From CAIPVR01 sp049316905 (GTDB lineage Bacteria; Actinomycetota; Acidimicrobiia; Acidimicrobiales; Microtrichaceae): 50,566 nucleotides of DNA. Both the position numbers and the translations under genes were made by a program. Shown here piece by piece: positions 16,814-25,566 of the stretch. The stretch's first letter is position 1. Each line of letters starts with the position of its first letter. The DNA is taken from contig JBMOJH010000013.1 of the NCBI GenBank assembly GCA_049316905.1, positions 1 to 50,566 of the forward strand, given 5' to 3'. A model generated the notes under the pieces. That model had not been told where the DNA came from. It saw only the letters and a program-made list of their open reading frames with translations, and made no database searches.

Positions 16814-18024
16814 TGTCGGCCATCAGCATCGACGGCGTCTCGAAGAAGTTCCGACTCCAGACCGACAAGGCCCACTCGGTCAAGGAGCTCGTCACCCGAC
16901 GCGACCGCGGCACCGGCCACGACAGCTTCTGGGCCCTGCGCGACGTGTCGTTCGAGATCCCCGAGGGATCGATGTACGCCCTCGTCGGCCACAACGGCTC
17001 CGGCAAGTCCACGCTGCTGCGCTGCATCGCCGGGATCTACCGGCCCACCGAGGGTCAGGTGAAGGTGGACGGCCGGATCTCCACGCTGCTCGAGCTCGGT
17101 GCGGGGTTCCACCCCGATCTCACCGGCCGCGAGAACGTGTACATGAACGCCACGATCCTCGGCATGTCGAAGAAGCAGATCGACGCCTCGTTCGACGAGA
17201 TCGTCGGGTTCGCCGGCGTGGAGGAGTTCATCGATTCGCCCGTGAAGATCTACTCGAGCGGCATGTACGTGCGCCTCGGGTTCTCCGTGGCGGTCCACGT
17301 GGACCCCGAGATCCTCATCGTCGACGAAGTGATCGCGGTGGGCGACGCCGAGTTCCAGCGGAAGTGCTTCGACCACCTCTACGCCCTGCGCAAGAAGGGC
17401 GTGACCATCGTGGTGGTCACCCACGGCCTGAGCACCGTGGAGTCGATGTGCGACGGCGCCGCCTGGCTCGATCACGGCGAGCTGCAGCTCACGGGCACCG
17501 GCCCGGAGGTGGTGCAGGCCTACCTGGGCAAGGTGAACGCGGCGGAGCGCGAGGAGCGCGACACCGCCGCCTCCGCCGCGAGGGCCGAGGGCCTCGGCGC
17601 CAAGGAGGACGTCACCGTCACCAAGGTGGAGTTCATCGACGAGGACGGTTTCTCCTCGCGGGTCGGGTTCCACCGGAAGCCCCTGACGGTGCGCATCTGG
17701 TACGAGGCCGTGCGGCCCGTGCCCAACCCGGTGTTCGGCATCGCGTTGTACTCGTCGAGCAACGTCCACCTGACCGGCACCAACACCAAGATCGACGACT
17801 TCGACACCCCCACGATCGACGGTGTCGGCTACGTGGACCTGTCGATGGACGCGCTCCAACTCACCCCCGGCGACTACGAGCTCACCGTGGCGGTCTCCGA
17901 CGAGTTCGTCCAGCACGTCTTCGACCGGCGGGAACGCGAGTGGCGGCTGACGGTCCGGGAGGGCGCCAAGGCCACCCCGGAGGGGCTCATGGACCTGCGG
18001 GGCCACTGGTCGACCGGGCCATGA
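16813..18024 (+). CDS. wzt: Polysaccharide ABC exporter, ATPase with carbohydrate-binding C-terminus (Wzt-like)
   Basis: The protein has 403 residues. The nucleotide-binding domain (1-235) shows Walker A GHNGSGKST (59-67), the KIYSSGMYVRLGF signature around 145-157, and Walker B ILIVDEVIAVGD (167-178). The region from about 240 to 403 is a beta-rich extension that resembles the Wzt C-terminal carbohydrate-binding domain. Exporters with this extension, such as E. coli O9a Wzt, recognise a terminal modification on the chain before export. Exporters lacking it do not. This implies that the glycan made here carries a capped non-reducing end. It overlaps wzm by 1 nt and the next gene by 4 nt (ATGA). 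Confidence 0.92.
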   Translation: MSAISIDGVSKKFRLQTDKAHSVKELVTRRDRGTGHDSFWALRDVSFEIPEGSMYALVGHNGSGKSTLLRCIAGIYRPTEGQVKVDGRISTLLELGAGFHPDLTGRENVYMNATILGMSKKQIDASFDEIVGFAGVEEFIDSPVKIYSSGMYVRLGFSVAVHVDPEILIVDEVIAVGDAEFQRKCFDHLYALRKKGVTIVVVTHGLSTVESMCDGAAWLDHGELQLTGTGPEVVQAYLGKVNAAEREERDTAASAARAEGLGAKEDVTVTKVEFIDEDGFSSRVGFHRKPLTVRIWYEAVRPVPNPVFGIALYSSSNVHLTGTNTKIDDFDTPTIDGVGYVDLSMDALQLTPGDYELTVAVSDEFVQHVFDRREREWRLTVREGAKATPEGLMDLRGHWSTGP

Positions 18025-18617
18025 CCGGGTCACCGGCCGTCCCGATGGACGGAACGGGACAGGTGGAGGAGGACGTGGACGTGGATGTGCAGCACGACAG
18101 CGACATCGCCGAGAGCGATCCGGCTGCCGACGTAGGCGGCGACCCCGTGGCCGACGTGGTGGCCCGGGTGCGCGCCGACCTGGCGGAGCGCCGCCGGCGC
18201 GGTGAGCTGCCCGACCTCCCGGCCGGCGAGCTGGAGCGCCAGTTCGACGCCGTGGTCGAGGCGGCCGACGCCGGTCTCGTGGAGGAGCCCGATACCGACC
18301 TCGGGCCCCTGCGGGCCGAGGCCGCGCTCCCCACGTGGCGACCGGTGCCGATGGGCAACCCCGTGCGCCGGGTGGTGGTCATCGTCTCCGGACTCCTCGC
18401 GAGGGTCACCGGGGTGTTCGTCCGTCGGCAGGTGGGCGGCTTCACGCAGCGGACCACCGCGGCGATCGAGGAGCTGACGGCCCGCCAGCAGCGGCTCACC
18501 CACTTCCTCGCCCGCGCCCACCTCGACCGGATCCGCACCCTCGAGTACCGGATCGCCCAGCTCGAGGAGGAGGTGCTCCGCCTCCGCCGGGAGAGCGCAG
18601 CCGGGGAGCACGACTGA
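18021..18617 (+). CDS. Coiled-coil protein resembling the N-terminal part of WbdD-like methyltransferases
   Basis: The protein has 198 residues and no catalytic domain. An acidic start (1-45) is followed by VRADLAERRRRGELPDLPAG at about 52-71, then a hydrophobic/amphipathic stretch (118-140). A C-terminal heptad-rich coiled coil follows (about 145-195), including EELTARQQRL and EYRIAQLEEEVLRLRRES. The R.DLA.RRR.GELP pattern followed by a basic amphipathic segment and a Q-rich helix resembles, by eye, the N-terminal region that usually precedes the methyltransferase domain in O-antigen chain-terminating methyltransferases. Here that domain is absent. It sits between wzt and two glycosyltransferases with overlaps on both sides (ATGA, TGATG). 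A scaffold or length-ruler role is inference. Confidence 0.7.
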   Translation: MTGSPAVPMDGTGQVEEDVDVDVQHDSDIAESDPAADVGGDPVADVVARVRADLAERRRRGELPDLPAGELERQFDAVVEAADAGLVEEPDTDLGPLRAEAALPTWRPVPMGNPVRRVVVIVSGLLARVTGVFVRRQVGGFTQRTTAAIEELTARQQRLTHFLARAHLDRIRTLEYRIAQLEEEVLRLRRESAAGEHD

Positions 18618-19729
18618 TGTGGGACCAGCTGCTCGTCGGTGCCGCGCCGGGTGACGCCATCACCCGCAACGCGGTGCTCCTGCGGGCGGCGTTCGAGGAG
18701 TTGGGCCCCGCCGACATCTATGCGCAGCACGTCGAGCCCGGCATGGAGGACCAGGTCCTGCGCCTCGACCGTCTCGAACACCGGCGCAACTCGGCGCGGC
18801 CGCTCGTGTTCCACGCCAGCATCGGCTCCTGGCCGGTGTTCCGGGCCATCGACGAGTTCGAGCGCGAGCTGGTGCTCGTGTACCACAACTTCTCCCCGCC
18901 GGAGTACTTCGCCCCCTTCGCCCCGGACGTCGCCGACGACCTGATCCGCGGCCGGTGGGAGCTCGCCCGCATCCGTGACCGCGTGCGGTTCGCCGTCGCG
19001 GACTCCGAGTACAACGCGGCGGAGCTGCGGGAGCTCGGCTACGACGACGTCACTGTGGTCGCACCCACCCCCGACATCGAGCGGCTCGACCGCGTGACAC
19101 CCGACGTGCCGATGCTCCGGCGCATCAACGGGTGGGGTCCGGGCCCACTGGTGCTGTGCGTCGCCCAGCAGCTGCCCCACAAGCGGGTCGACCGCGTGCT
19201 CGCCGCCGTGGCCGTGCTGCAGCAGGAGTTCCTGCCGGACGCGCGCCTGGCGTTCGTGGGAGTCGACCGCTTCTCCACCTACTCCCGGTCGCTCCGGGCG
19301 TTCGCCCGCACGGTCGGGCTCCGTGAACCGCAGTTCCTCGGCCGGGTGAGCGACGCCGAACTGGGGGCGCTCTACCTGCGGGCCCAGGCGTTCCTCACCC
19401 TGAGCGAGCACGAGGGCTTCTGCGTGCCGGTGGTGGAGGCGATGGCCCTCGGCGTGCCGGTGGTCGCGTCGGCCCGTGCCGCCATCCCCTCCACGGTGGC
19501 CGACGCGGCGGTGCTCGTGGACGACCCCGACGACCCGGTACTGGTGGCCGGTGTCCTGGCCGAGGTGCTGACCGACCCGACCTTGCGGTGGATCCTGGTC
19601 GGTCGCGGCGTGGGCCGGGCGCGTCGACTGGCCGCCTCCTCGAGCCTGCCCGAGCTGGTCGACGTGTTCGTCGCGGGCGCGCATGCGGGCGACACCGCGC
19701 CGCTGACCGGGCCCGGGGGTCGGCCGTGA
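18617..19729 (+). CDS. GT4-type glycosyltransferase
   Basis: This 370-residue GT-B enzyme begins with an N-terminal acceptor domain (MWDQLLVGAAPGDAITRNAVLLR, read across two segments, and VYHNFSPPEYF). Its donor domain opens with VLCVAQQLPHKRVD and contains the SEHEGFCVPVVEAMALGVP retaining motif with EGF..P..EA. It would add a sugar to the growing lipid-linked glycan in the cytoplasm. The cysteine in EGFCVP and the unusually short N-terminal nucleotide-binding glycine loop separate it from the other GT4 enzymes in the window. It is coupled to the genes before (1-nt overlap) and after (4-nt overlap). The sugar is unknown. Confidence 0.85.
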   Translation: MWDQLLVGAAPGDAITRNAVLLRAAFEELGPADIYAQHVEPGMEDQVLRLDRLEHRRNSARPLVFHASIGSWPVFRAIDEFERELVLVYHNFSPPEYFAPFAPDVADDLIRGRWELARIRDRVRFAVADSEYNAAELRELGYDDVTVVAPTPDIERLDRVTPDVPMLRRINGWGPGPLVLCVAQQLPHKRVDRVLAAVAVLQQEFLPDARLAFVGVDRFSTYSRSLRAFARTVGLREPQFLGRVSDAELGALYLRAQAFLTLSEHEGFCVPVVEAMALGVPVVASARAAIPSTVADAAVLVDDPDDPVLVAGVLAEVLTDPTLRWILVGRGVGRARRLAASSSLPELVDVFVAGAHAGDTAPLTGPGGRP

Positions 19730-20964
19730 GGATCGGCTTCGTGATCCAGCGCTACGGCGAGGGCGTCGTGGGTGGGGCGGAGCGCTACGTCGAGTCGATG
19801 GCCACCGGCCTGGCCGCGGCCGGCCACGACGTCGAGGTCGTCACCAGCTGTGCCACGAGCTACGCAGACTGGGCCGACGAGTTCCCGGCCGGCACCGTGG
19901 TGGAGTCGGGGGTGACCGTGCACCGGCTCCCGGGGCGTGCGCCCCGCGACAACGACCGGTTCATCCCGCTGCATCTTCGGGCGGTCGACCAACGGCAGGA
20001 ACCGTTGTGGCCGTGGGCGCAGGACCGGTGGTCCCAGACGATGGGTCCGGACCTCCTCGGCGCCGAGGAGGTCGTGGCCGATGTGGCGGCCCGCTGCGAC
20101 GCGACGGTCCTCGTGGGCTACCACTACGGACCCACCCAGCGGCTGACCGAGGTGGCCGCGTCCGCCGGCGCGACGGTCGTGATCCCGACCGCGCACCCCG
20201 AGGGCGCGTTCCACGTGGGTGTGGTGCGGCGGATGTTCGAGCACGCGGACCACGTGGTGTGCCTCGCCCCGGAGGAGGGCGACCTGATCGCCGCGGTCCA
20301 CGGGTGCGGCGACCGGATCTCCTACGTTCCGTGCCCCGTCGATCCCCTGGAGGTGCCGGACCGCGACGCGGTCGCGGCGGCGGCCCGGGCGGTGGGTGCC
20401 ACGCCCGGGCGCTACGTCGTGGTCGTCGGCCGGGTGGACCCCGCGAAGGGCAGCGATGACGCCGTGCGGTACATCGGGCACTACCGGCGGGCCCTCGACC
20501 CCTCGCTCGAACTGGTGGTGGTGGGCCCCGGTGACACGTCGGGGGTGGTCCCCGACGGCGTGCGGCCCACGGGGTTCGTCGACGAGGCCACCAAGGAGGC
20601 GCTCGTGGCCGGTGCCGCGGTGGTACTCCAGCCCAGCTACATGGAGTCGTTCTCGCTGGCGCTCGTGGAGGGGTGGCTCCTTCACCGACCGGCGCTCGTG
20701 CAGGGGCGGAGTCGGGTCCTGCGCGGCCACGTGGAGCGGTCCGGCGGCGGGTTCGAGTACCGGGACTACCCGGGGTTCGAGGCCGGGCTCACCGCCGTGC
20801 TCGCGGAGCCGGGTCTGGCCGACCGGCTGGGGGCGCTCGGGTACGCCTACGCCCGCCGTGAGTTCGACTGGGACCGGGTGGCACCCGCCTTCCTCGAGGC
20901 CATGACCCTCGCCGCGGAGCGGGGTGGACGGCGGCTGGCGACACGGGCGAGAGTCGCGCCATGA
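19726..20964 (+). CDS. GT4-type glycosyltransferase
   Basis: This 412-residue protein starts VRIGFVIQRYGEGVVGGAE, the classic GT4 N-terminal loop with a GGAE turn that contacts the donor. The C-terminal half has VVVVGRVDPAKGSD and a divergent retaining motif (PSYMESFSLALVEGWLLHRP) in which the first E is followed by SFSLALVE. It would act on the same lipid-linked glycan as its neighbour. The GTG start overlaps the previous stop by 4 nt (GTGA), and its own stop overlaps the methyltransferase ATG by 4 nt. Donor and linkage cannot be told. Confidence 0.85.
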   Translation: MRIGFVIQRYGEGVVGGAERYVESMATGLAAAGHDVEVVTSCATSYADWADEFPAGTVVESGVTVHRLPGRAPRDNDRFIPLHLRAVDQRQEPLWPWAQDRWSQTMGPDLLGAEEVVADVAARCDATVLVGYHYGPTQRLTEVAASAGATVVIPTAHPEGAFHVGVVRRMFEHADHVVCLAPEEGDLIAAVHGCGDRISYVPCPVDPLEVPDRDAVAAAARAVGATPGRYVVVVGRVDPAKGSDDAVRYIGHYRRALDPSLELVVVGPGDTSGVVPDGVRPTGFVDEATKEALVAGAAVVLQPSYMESFSLALVEGWLLHRPALVQGRSRVLRGHVERSGGGFEYRDYPGFEAGLTAVLAEPGLADRLGALGYAYARREFDWDRVAPAFLEAMTLAAERGGRRLATRARVAP

Positions 20965-22175
20965 CCGACGTCCTCCGCGGGAACCCCGCGGTCCGCCGCC
21001 TCGCCAAGGGCGTGCTCCGGCCCCTCGTGAGCCGCCTCGACCAGCTGACCCAGCGGCTGGAGGTCGTGGCCGACCGCCAGGATGAGCTCTCGGCGCGCGT
21101 GGAGCAGCTGGGCCGCACCCAGGACCGCCTCGCCGCGTACCAGGACCGCCTCGCGGAGGAGCTCCACGCCGAGGTCGATCCGTACGGCCCGGCGCTCGAC
21201 GGCGTACGCAGCGTGGTCGACGTCCTCGTCCCGCGGGGCCGCGAGGCGGAGGCCGGCGCGGCGCTGCGCAACGAGCTCGACCACGTGGTCCGTGCGGCCA
21301 CGGACCTCGTCCGCGCCGAGCTCGGGCGCGTGGAGGGCGACCTCGCGGAGCTGCGCCGCTCCAACCGCCTCACCCAGGCCCTCGCCGAGCGGGCGATCGG
21401 TGCCGCCGCGGCACCCGTCGCGCCGGCCGCCACCGCGGGTGGAGCGCCGGGGGCCGCCGAGCAGGAGCCGACGGTCGCGGTGCCGGCCGTCGCCCGCCCC
21501 TCGTACCGTCATCCCGCGCCGGGCACCGACCTGCTCTACCGGGCCTTCGAGGACCGCCACCGGGGCAGCGTCGAGCAGATCACCGACCGCCAGCGCACCG
21601 ACTACCTGGAGCTGCTCGGTTCGCTCGACCACCCCGAGCTGCCCGTGGCCGACCTCGGTTGCGGTCGCGGCGAACTCGTCCAGCTCCTGCTCGCGGAGGG
21701 CCACCGGGCGGTGGGCGTGGACTCCAACACCGGCCAGGTGATCGAGGGCCCCTCGGACGCCTTCGTGGAGGAGGACCTCTTCGCCTGGCTGGACCAACAG
21801 GAGGACGCGAGTCTCCGCGCGGTGGTGTCGCTCCACGTCGTCGAGCACCTCCCGCCCGACCTGCAGATCCGTCTGGTGTTCGAGAGCGCCCGGGTCCTCG
21901 CCCCCGGTGGGCTCATGGTCCTGGAGACGCCGAACACGATGAGCCTGTCGATCGGCGCGTCGAACTTCTGGGTCGACCCCACCCATGAGCGGCCGGTCCA
22001 CCCGCTGTTCCTCGAGTTCCTCGCGTCCGAGGCCGGCTTCGGCTCGGTCCGCACCGACTACCTCCACCCGGTGCCGGCGGAGCTCGTCGGCCCGCCGGGG
22101 ACCGAACGGCTCGTCGGTGATCTGAACTCCCTGCTGCTCGGACCCGGGGATCTCGCGGTGGTCGCCACGCGGTGA
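20961..22175 (+). CDS. WbdD-like (chain-terminating type) SAM methyltransferase with coiled-coil N-terminus
   Basis: The protein has 404 residues. Residues 1-145 form long helices with heptad patterns (LDQLTQRLEVVADRQDELSA). A Pro/Ala linker follows (146-185), then a class I methyltransferase domain (about 190-404). The segment YRAFEDRHRGSVEQITDRQ just before motif I, and motif I itself VADLGCGRGELV (229-240), are characteristic of O-antigen chain-terminating methyltransferases. LHVVEHLPPD at about 291-300 is the later acid/His motif. Such enzymes methylate the terminal sugar and so stop chain growth. That end is then read by the Wzt tail domain, which is present in this operon. No kinase domain is seen, unlike E. 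coli WbdD. ATGA overlap with the upstream glycosyltransferase. Confidence 0.8.
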   Translation: MTDVLRGNPAVRRLAKGVLRPLVSRLDQLTQRLEVVADRQDELSARVEQLGRTQDRLAAYQDRLAEELHAEVDPYGPALDGVRSVVDVLVPRGREAEAGAALRNELDHVVRAATDLVRAELGRVEGDLAELRRSNRLTQALAERAIGAAAAPVAPAATAGGAPGAAEQEPTVAVPAVARPSYRHPAPGTDLLYRAFEDRHRGSVEQITDRQRTDYLELLGSLDHPELPVADLGCGRGELVQLLLAEGHRAVGVDSNTGQVIEGPSDAFVEEDLFAWLDQQEDASLRAVVSLHVVEHLPPDLQIRLVFESARVLAPGGLMVLETPNTMSLSIGASNFWVDPTHERPVHPLFLEFLASEAGFGSVRTDYLHPVPAELVGPPGTERLVGDLNSLLLGPGDLAVVATR

Positions 22176-24445
22176 CCTCGGCCGCGGTCACCTCGTTGCT
22201 GCGGGCCGGGCTGGCCCTCGCCATCTGCGTCGCCGCGGGGCTGCCCCTCGTGGCGCTGGCACCCCGCCGGCTCCACCGGACCCTCCTTCCCGCGCTCCCG
22301 GTGGCCGGTGTGGTGACCGTGGTGGTGCTGGCCCACTGGCTGACACTCGCCGCCCCGTACCGGTGGACGGCCTGGCTGCTGGTCGCCGCCGTGGTGGTGG
22401 CCGACGTGGTGGTGCTCGCCCGCCCGTCGCTGCGCCCGGACGTGGACCGACGCACCGTCCTCGCCGCGGTCGTGCTCCTGGCCGCGGCCATGCCCGGGGT
22501 GGCGATCCTGGCCTCCAACGCACGCGCCGAGACCGCCGCGGGCCTGCGGTTCACCTCCGCGAACCACGACGCCTACTACTTCTCGGCCGTCGCGGACTGG
22601 CTCGTGGGCAACCCGAACCTCGCGGTCCCCACCATTGCGTCCACCAACCGGTCGCCGCAGGGCCCGGCGGAGGACCCGGCGCGGGCGTACCAGAGCTTCA
22701 AGCGCTGGGGTGAGGCGTCGGTCCAGGGCCTCCCGACGGCCCTCGCCGGCGGACGGACCAGCGAGCACTGGGCGCTGCTCACGGCGGGCTGGTTGCTCCT
22801 GTTGCCCGGTGCGGTGTTCCTGCTCGCGCGCGGGCTCGGCGCAGGTGGCACCCCGGCGCTGGCCGCGGGGGTGCTGGCCGGCCTGCTCGTGGGTGGCGGC
22901 GGCGTGCTGCAGTACCTGGTGCTGAACCAGAACGGTGCATTCGTGCTGGGCCTCCCGCTGCTCGTGGCGGCCGGGGGTGCGCTCACGTCGGCCGTGCGCG
23001 CGCCCGAGCGGGACCGGCGCGCCCAGGCGGTCGCCGCGGTGTTCCTCGCCGGGTGGCTGGGCACCTACTTCGAGTACGGGATCCTCGCCGTGCCCTTCCT
23101 CCTCGCCGCCGTGCTGGTGGTCCGCCCGGGTGGCATCGCCCGGCTCGCGAGGTGTCTCGGCGCGGTCGCCGCGGCCACGGTGGTCGTGGGCGTGCTGCCC
23201 CTCGTGAACACCCTGCGTGGCCTGCTGGTGGTGGGCGGGGCCCGGCCGACATGGGCGTCGTACTTCGGCGGCGACACGCCGATGGAGGTGATCGCGAAGC
23301 TGGTGGGCCAGCGCTCGCTCGACGACCTGCCGGTGCCGCCGCCGGGCTGGTGGACGGGGGCCGCGCTCGTGCTCCTGGCGGGGTGGGTGCTCGCGGTGGT
23401 GGCGGCGCTCTGGTGGCGCCCGACCCGCTGGGTGCTGCCGCCGGTGGCGGTGGTGGCGGCCGGCTACTGGTACACGCAGTCCCGGGGCGACACGAACTAC
23501 ATCGCGAACCGCGTGGTGGCGATGGGGCTCGCCCTCGTGGGCGTGCTCGCCGTGGTCGGCGCGGCCGCAGCCGTGCTCGCACCCGCCCGCGTGGCGAGGG
23601 GCACGGCCCGCAGCGGAGAGGGGGACCCGGCCGCGGATCCGGTGGCGGACCCGGGACCGGACCTGCGAGCACCGGCGCGTCCGGCGCTCGCGTGGGGTGC
23701 AGGAGCGGTGGCCCTGCTGATGGTCGCCACCGGTTTGGTGTCGAGCCGGACCATGGTGGGTGACCTGACCGCCTGGGCACTGCCCGGCCGGTCGCTCACC
23801 GTGGCCGACCGCGAGGCGGCCGGCTGGGTGCGCGAGTTCGGCGGCGCCGACGGGGCGCGCGTGGCGGTGGCCACCGGCGACTTCGTGCCACAGCTGCTCC
23901 TGCTCGACCAGCTGCGCGACCTCCCGGACGTCGGTTGGCCCGTGCTCCGCCCCGACTACACCGACAAGTGGTCGTTCGGCTCCACCGAGCCGCCCGCCTA
24001 CGTGCTGGCCGATCGTCGCTCGATGGTCACCGGGGACCTCCCGGAACTCCGCTCCAACGACCGCTGGGCGCTCTACGCGTTGCAGGGGACGGGTGCCGTC
24101 GTGAGCCCTCCCGCGGGGATGGCCTCGGTCCCCGGCCCGCCAGGCTCCCTGCGCTGGACCGGTCCCTCGGCCACGCTCGGGGTGGTGGCCACCGCGACCT
24201 GCGGGCGCGTCGACCTGGCCGTGCGCAGCGCGACGGCGGCCGCCCAGCCCTTCGCCGTGCGGGCCGGCGAGGCCCTGAACCGCGACCGGGCCCGCCGCTA
24301 CACCGCCGGGGCCGACCCGGTCACCGTGCCGCTCGCGGCGGCCGCCGACGGGACCTCGGGGGTGTTCCTCGCGGCGGTGCCCGCCGACGCGGTGCTCGAC
24401 CTCCTCGTGGACGACCCGCCCCGCTGTGCCGGGGCCGCGCGCTGA
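22172..24445 (+). CDS. Large polytopic membrane protein, function unknown
   Basis: The protein has 757 residues and about 13 transmembrane helices. A long extracytoplasmic loop after helix 4 (about residues 120-205, ANHDAYYFSAVADWL) has an acidic/aromatic character like the catalytic loops of GT-C enzymes. The last 220 residues are mostly soluble, with one helix near 510. No family motif is decisive. It may be a glycosyltransferase using a polyprenyl-phosphate sugar, or a polymerase-like component. It is the last gene of the wzm-wzt chain (GTG start overlapping the methyltransferase stop by 4 nt), so it probably belongs to the same glycan. Confidence 0.7.
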   Translation: MTSAAVTSLLRAGLALAICVAAGLPLVALAPRRLHRTLLPALPVAGVVTVVVLAHWLTLAAPYRWTAWLLVAAVVVADVVVLARPSLRPDVDRRTVLAAVVLLAAAMPGVAILASNARAETAAGLRFTSANHDAYYFSAVADWLVGNPNLAVPTIASTNRSPQGPAEDPARAYQSFKRWGEASVQGLPTALAGGRTSEHWALLTAGWLLLLPGAVFLLARGLGAGGTPALAAGVLAGLLVGGGGVLQYLVLNQNGAFVLGLPLLVAAGGALTSAVRAPERDRRAQAVAAVFLAGWLGTYFEYGILAVPFLLAAVLVVRPGGIARLARCLGAVAAATVVVGVLPLVNTLRGLLVVGGARPTWASYFGGDTPMEVIAKLVGQRSLDDLPVPPPGWWTGAALVLLAGWVLAVVAALWWRPTRWVLPPVAVVAAGYWYTQSRGDTNYIANRVVAMGLALVGVLAVVGAAAAVLAPARVARGTARSGEGDPAADPVADPGPDLRAPARPALAWGAGAVALLMVATGLVSSRTMVGDLTAWALPGRSLTVADREAAGWVREFGGADGARVAVATGDFVPQLLLLDQLRDLPDVGWPVLRPDYTDKWSFGSTEPPAYVLADRRSMVTGDLPELRSNDRWALYALQGTGAVVSPPAGMASVPGPPGSLRWTGPSATLGVVATATCGRVDLAVRSATAAAQPFAVRAGEALNRDRARRYTAGADPVTVPLAAAADGTSGVFLAAVPADAVLDLLVDDPPRCAGAAR

Positions 24446-24459
24446 TGCCCGGGCGGGGC

Positions 24460-24478
24460 TAGCGTTCGCGCCGGGAGG
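24460..24478 (+). promoter_or_regulatory. -10 box and Shine-Dalgarno for the GT9 gene
   Basis: TAGCGT (24460-24465) is the likely -10. GGGAGG (24473-24478) is a strong ribosome site 10 nt before the ATG at 24489. It separates the heptosyltransferase from the coupled operon upstream. Confidence 0.5.
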
Positions 24479-24488
24479 TGGGTGCCAC

Positions 24489-25544
24489 ATGCCCAACGAG
24501 TTCACCCTCAAGCTGACGGACCGTTGGCTGGAGCCCGCCAGCTCCGCCGTCGGGCGGTTCGTCGGGCGTCGGGCATCGGTGTTCCGCCGGCCGGTCCACC
24601 GCGACCTGCTGGTGCGTCCCGGCGGCCTCGGCGACACGGTCATCCTCCACCTCGCCGTGCGCGCCCTCGGCCTCGACCCACAGTCCTTCACCTGGCTCGT
24701 GGGCGACCGCGGCCGGCTCTGGGTGGACCTCCAGGGCCTGCCCTCCACCAGCAACAGCGAGGGCTCCGTCGCCCTCGTCCGCGAGGTGGCCGGCCGCTAC
24801 GACACGGTGATCAACACCGAACAGCGCTTCGGCCTCTCGCAGTCGATCTGCCGGGCGGCCTCGCGCACCGGTGGCCGGATCTGGTGCTTCGCCACCAACC
24901 GGGCGGCCAAGGCCGACGACTCGGTCGTGTCCTACCGCACCGAGGGCACCCACGAGGTGTACGAGTTCATGCGGCTCCTCGGCCGTGTGTACGCGCTCGA
25001 CGTGCCCGAGCGGATCGAGGTGCCCCGGGCGCATCCCGCCGACGGACCGGCGGTGGTGGCGCTCGGCGGTTCGCACGCACCCTCACGGGACTTCCAGGCC
25101 CGCCAGTGGGTCGAGTGGATCGAGCGGCTCAAGCTCGACGACGTGATCCTGGCCCACGGCCCGGCGGAGGCCGAGCTCGCCGACCGGATCTCGGAGCTGC
25201 TCCCCGGCGCCGTGGCCGAGCGCTCCACGTCGTTCCTCCGCTCGGTCGACGCGATCAGCCGGGCGTCCCACCTGCTCACCGTCGACGGCGGGCTGCTGCA
25301 CGTCGGGTCGTTCTACGGCGTGCCCACGACGGCGGTGTTCACCGCGGGTCGGTGGGACAAGTGGCGGCCGCTCGCGGACGGGAGCGAGGTGGTGCGTCGC
25401 ACCGACGTCGGCTGCCAGCCGTGCACCCTGTTCGGCGAGACCCCCACCTGCACCAACGCGCTGCTCTGCATGCGGCTGCGTGACGACGACTGGGAGGCCG
25501 CCGAGCAGGCCGTGGCGGTCGAGTTCGGTCGTCTGCCGCGCTGA
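24489..25544 (+). CDS. GT9-family glycosyltransferase, heptosyltransferase-like
   Basis: This 351-residue protein opens with a basic helix, then LLVRPGGLGDTVILHLAV (41-58), the RxGGLGD entry motif of GT9 (ADP-heptose:LPS heptosyltransferases). Its C-terminal half has the ALGGSHAPSRDF turn and LTVDGGLLHVGSFYGVPT, the conserved donor-binding D-G-x-x-H region. A cysteine-rich end (CQPCTLFGETPTC..ALLCM) resembles the metal-like tail of many GT9 proteins. The family transfers heptose from ADP-heptose. Next door are gmhA and hldE, which make that donor, so a heptosyltransferase role is well supported by context. The acceptor in this organism is unknown. Confidence 0.85.
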   Translation: MPNEFTLKLTDRWLEPASSAVGRFVGRRASVFRRPVHRDLLVRPGGLGDTVILHLAVRALGLDPQSFTWLVGDRGRLWVDLQGLPSTSNSEGSVALVREVAGRYDTVINTEQRFGLSQSICRAASRTGGRIWCFATNRAAKADDSVVSYRTEGTHEVYEFMRLLGRVYALDVPERIEVPRAHPADGPAVVALGGSHAPSRDFQARQWVEWIERLKLDDVILAHGPAEAELADRISELLPGAVAERSTSFLRSVDAISRASHLLTVDGGLLHVGSFYGVPTTAVFTAGRWDKWRPLADGSEVVRRTDVGCQPCTLFGETPTCTNALLCMRLRDDDWEAAEQAVAVEFGRLPR

Positions 25545-25566
25545 GCGTCCGTGCTGAGGGGCCCTG

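Noticed and set aside
22058..24754. An 898-codon minus-strand open frame
   Set aside because: Antisense to the 757-residue membrane protein, rich in H, R, G and D with no motif. A GC-bias shadow.
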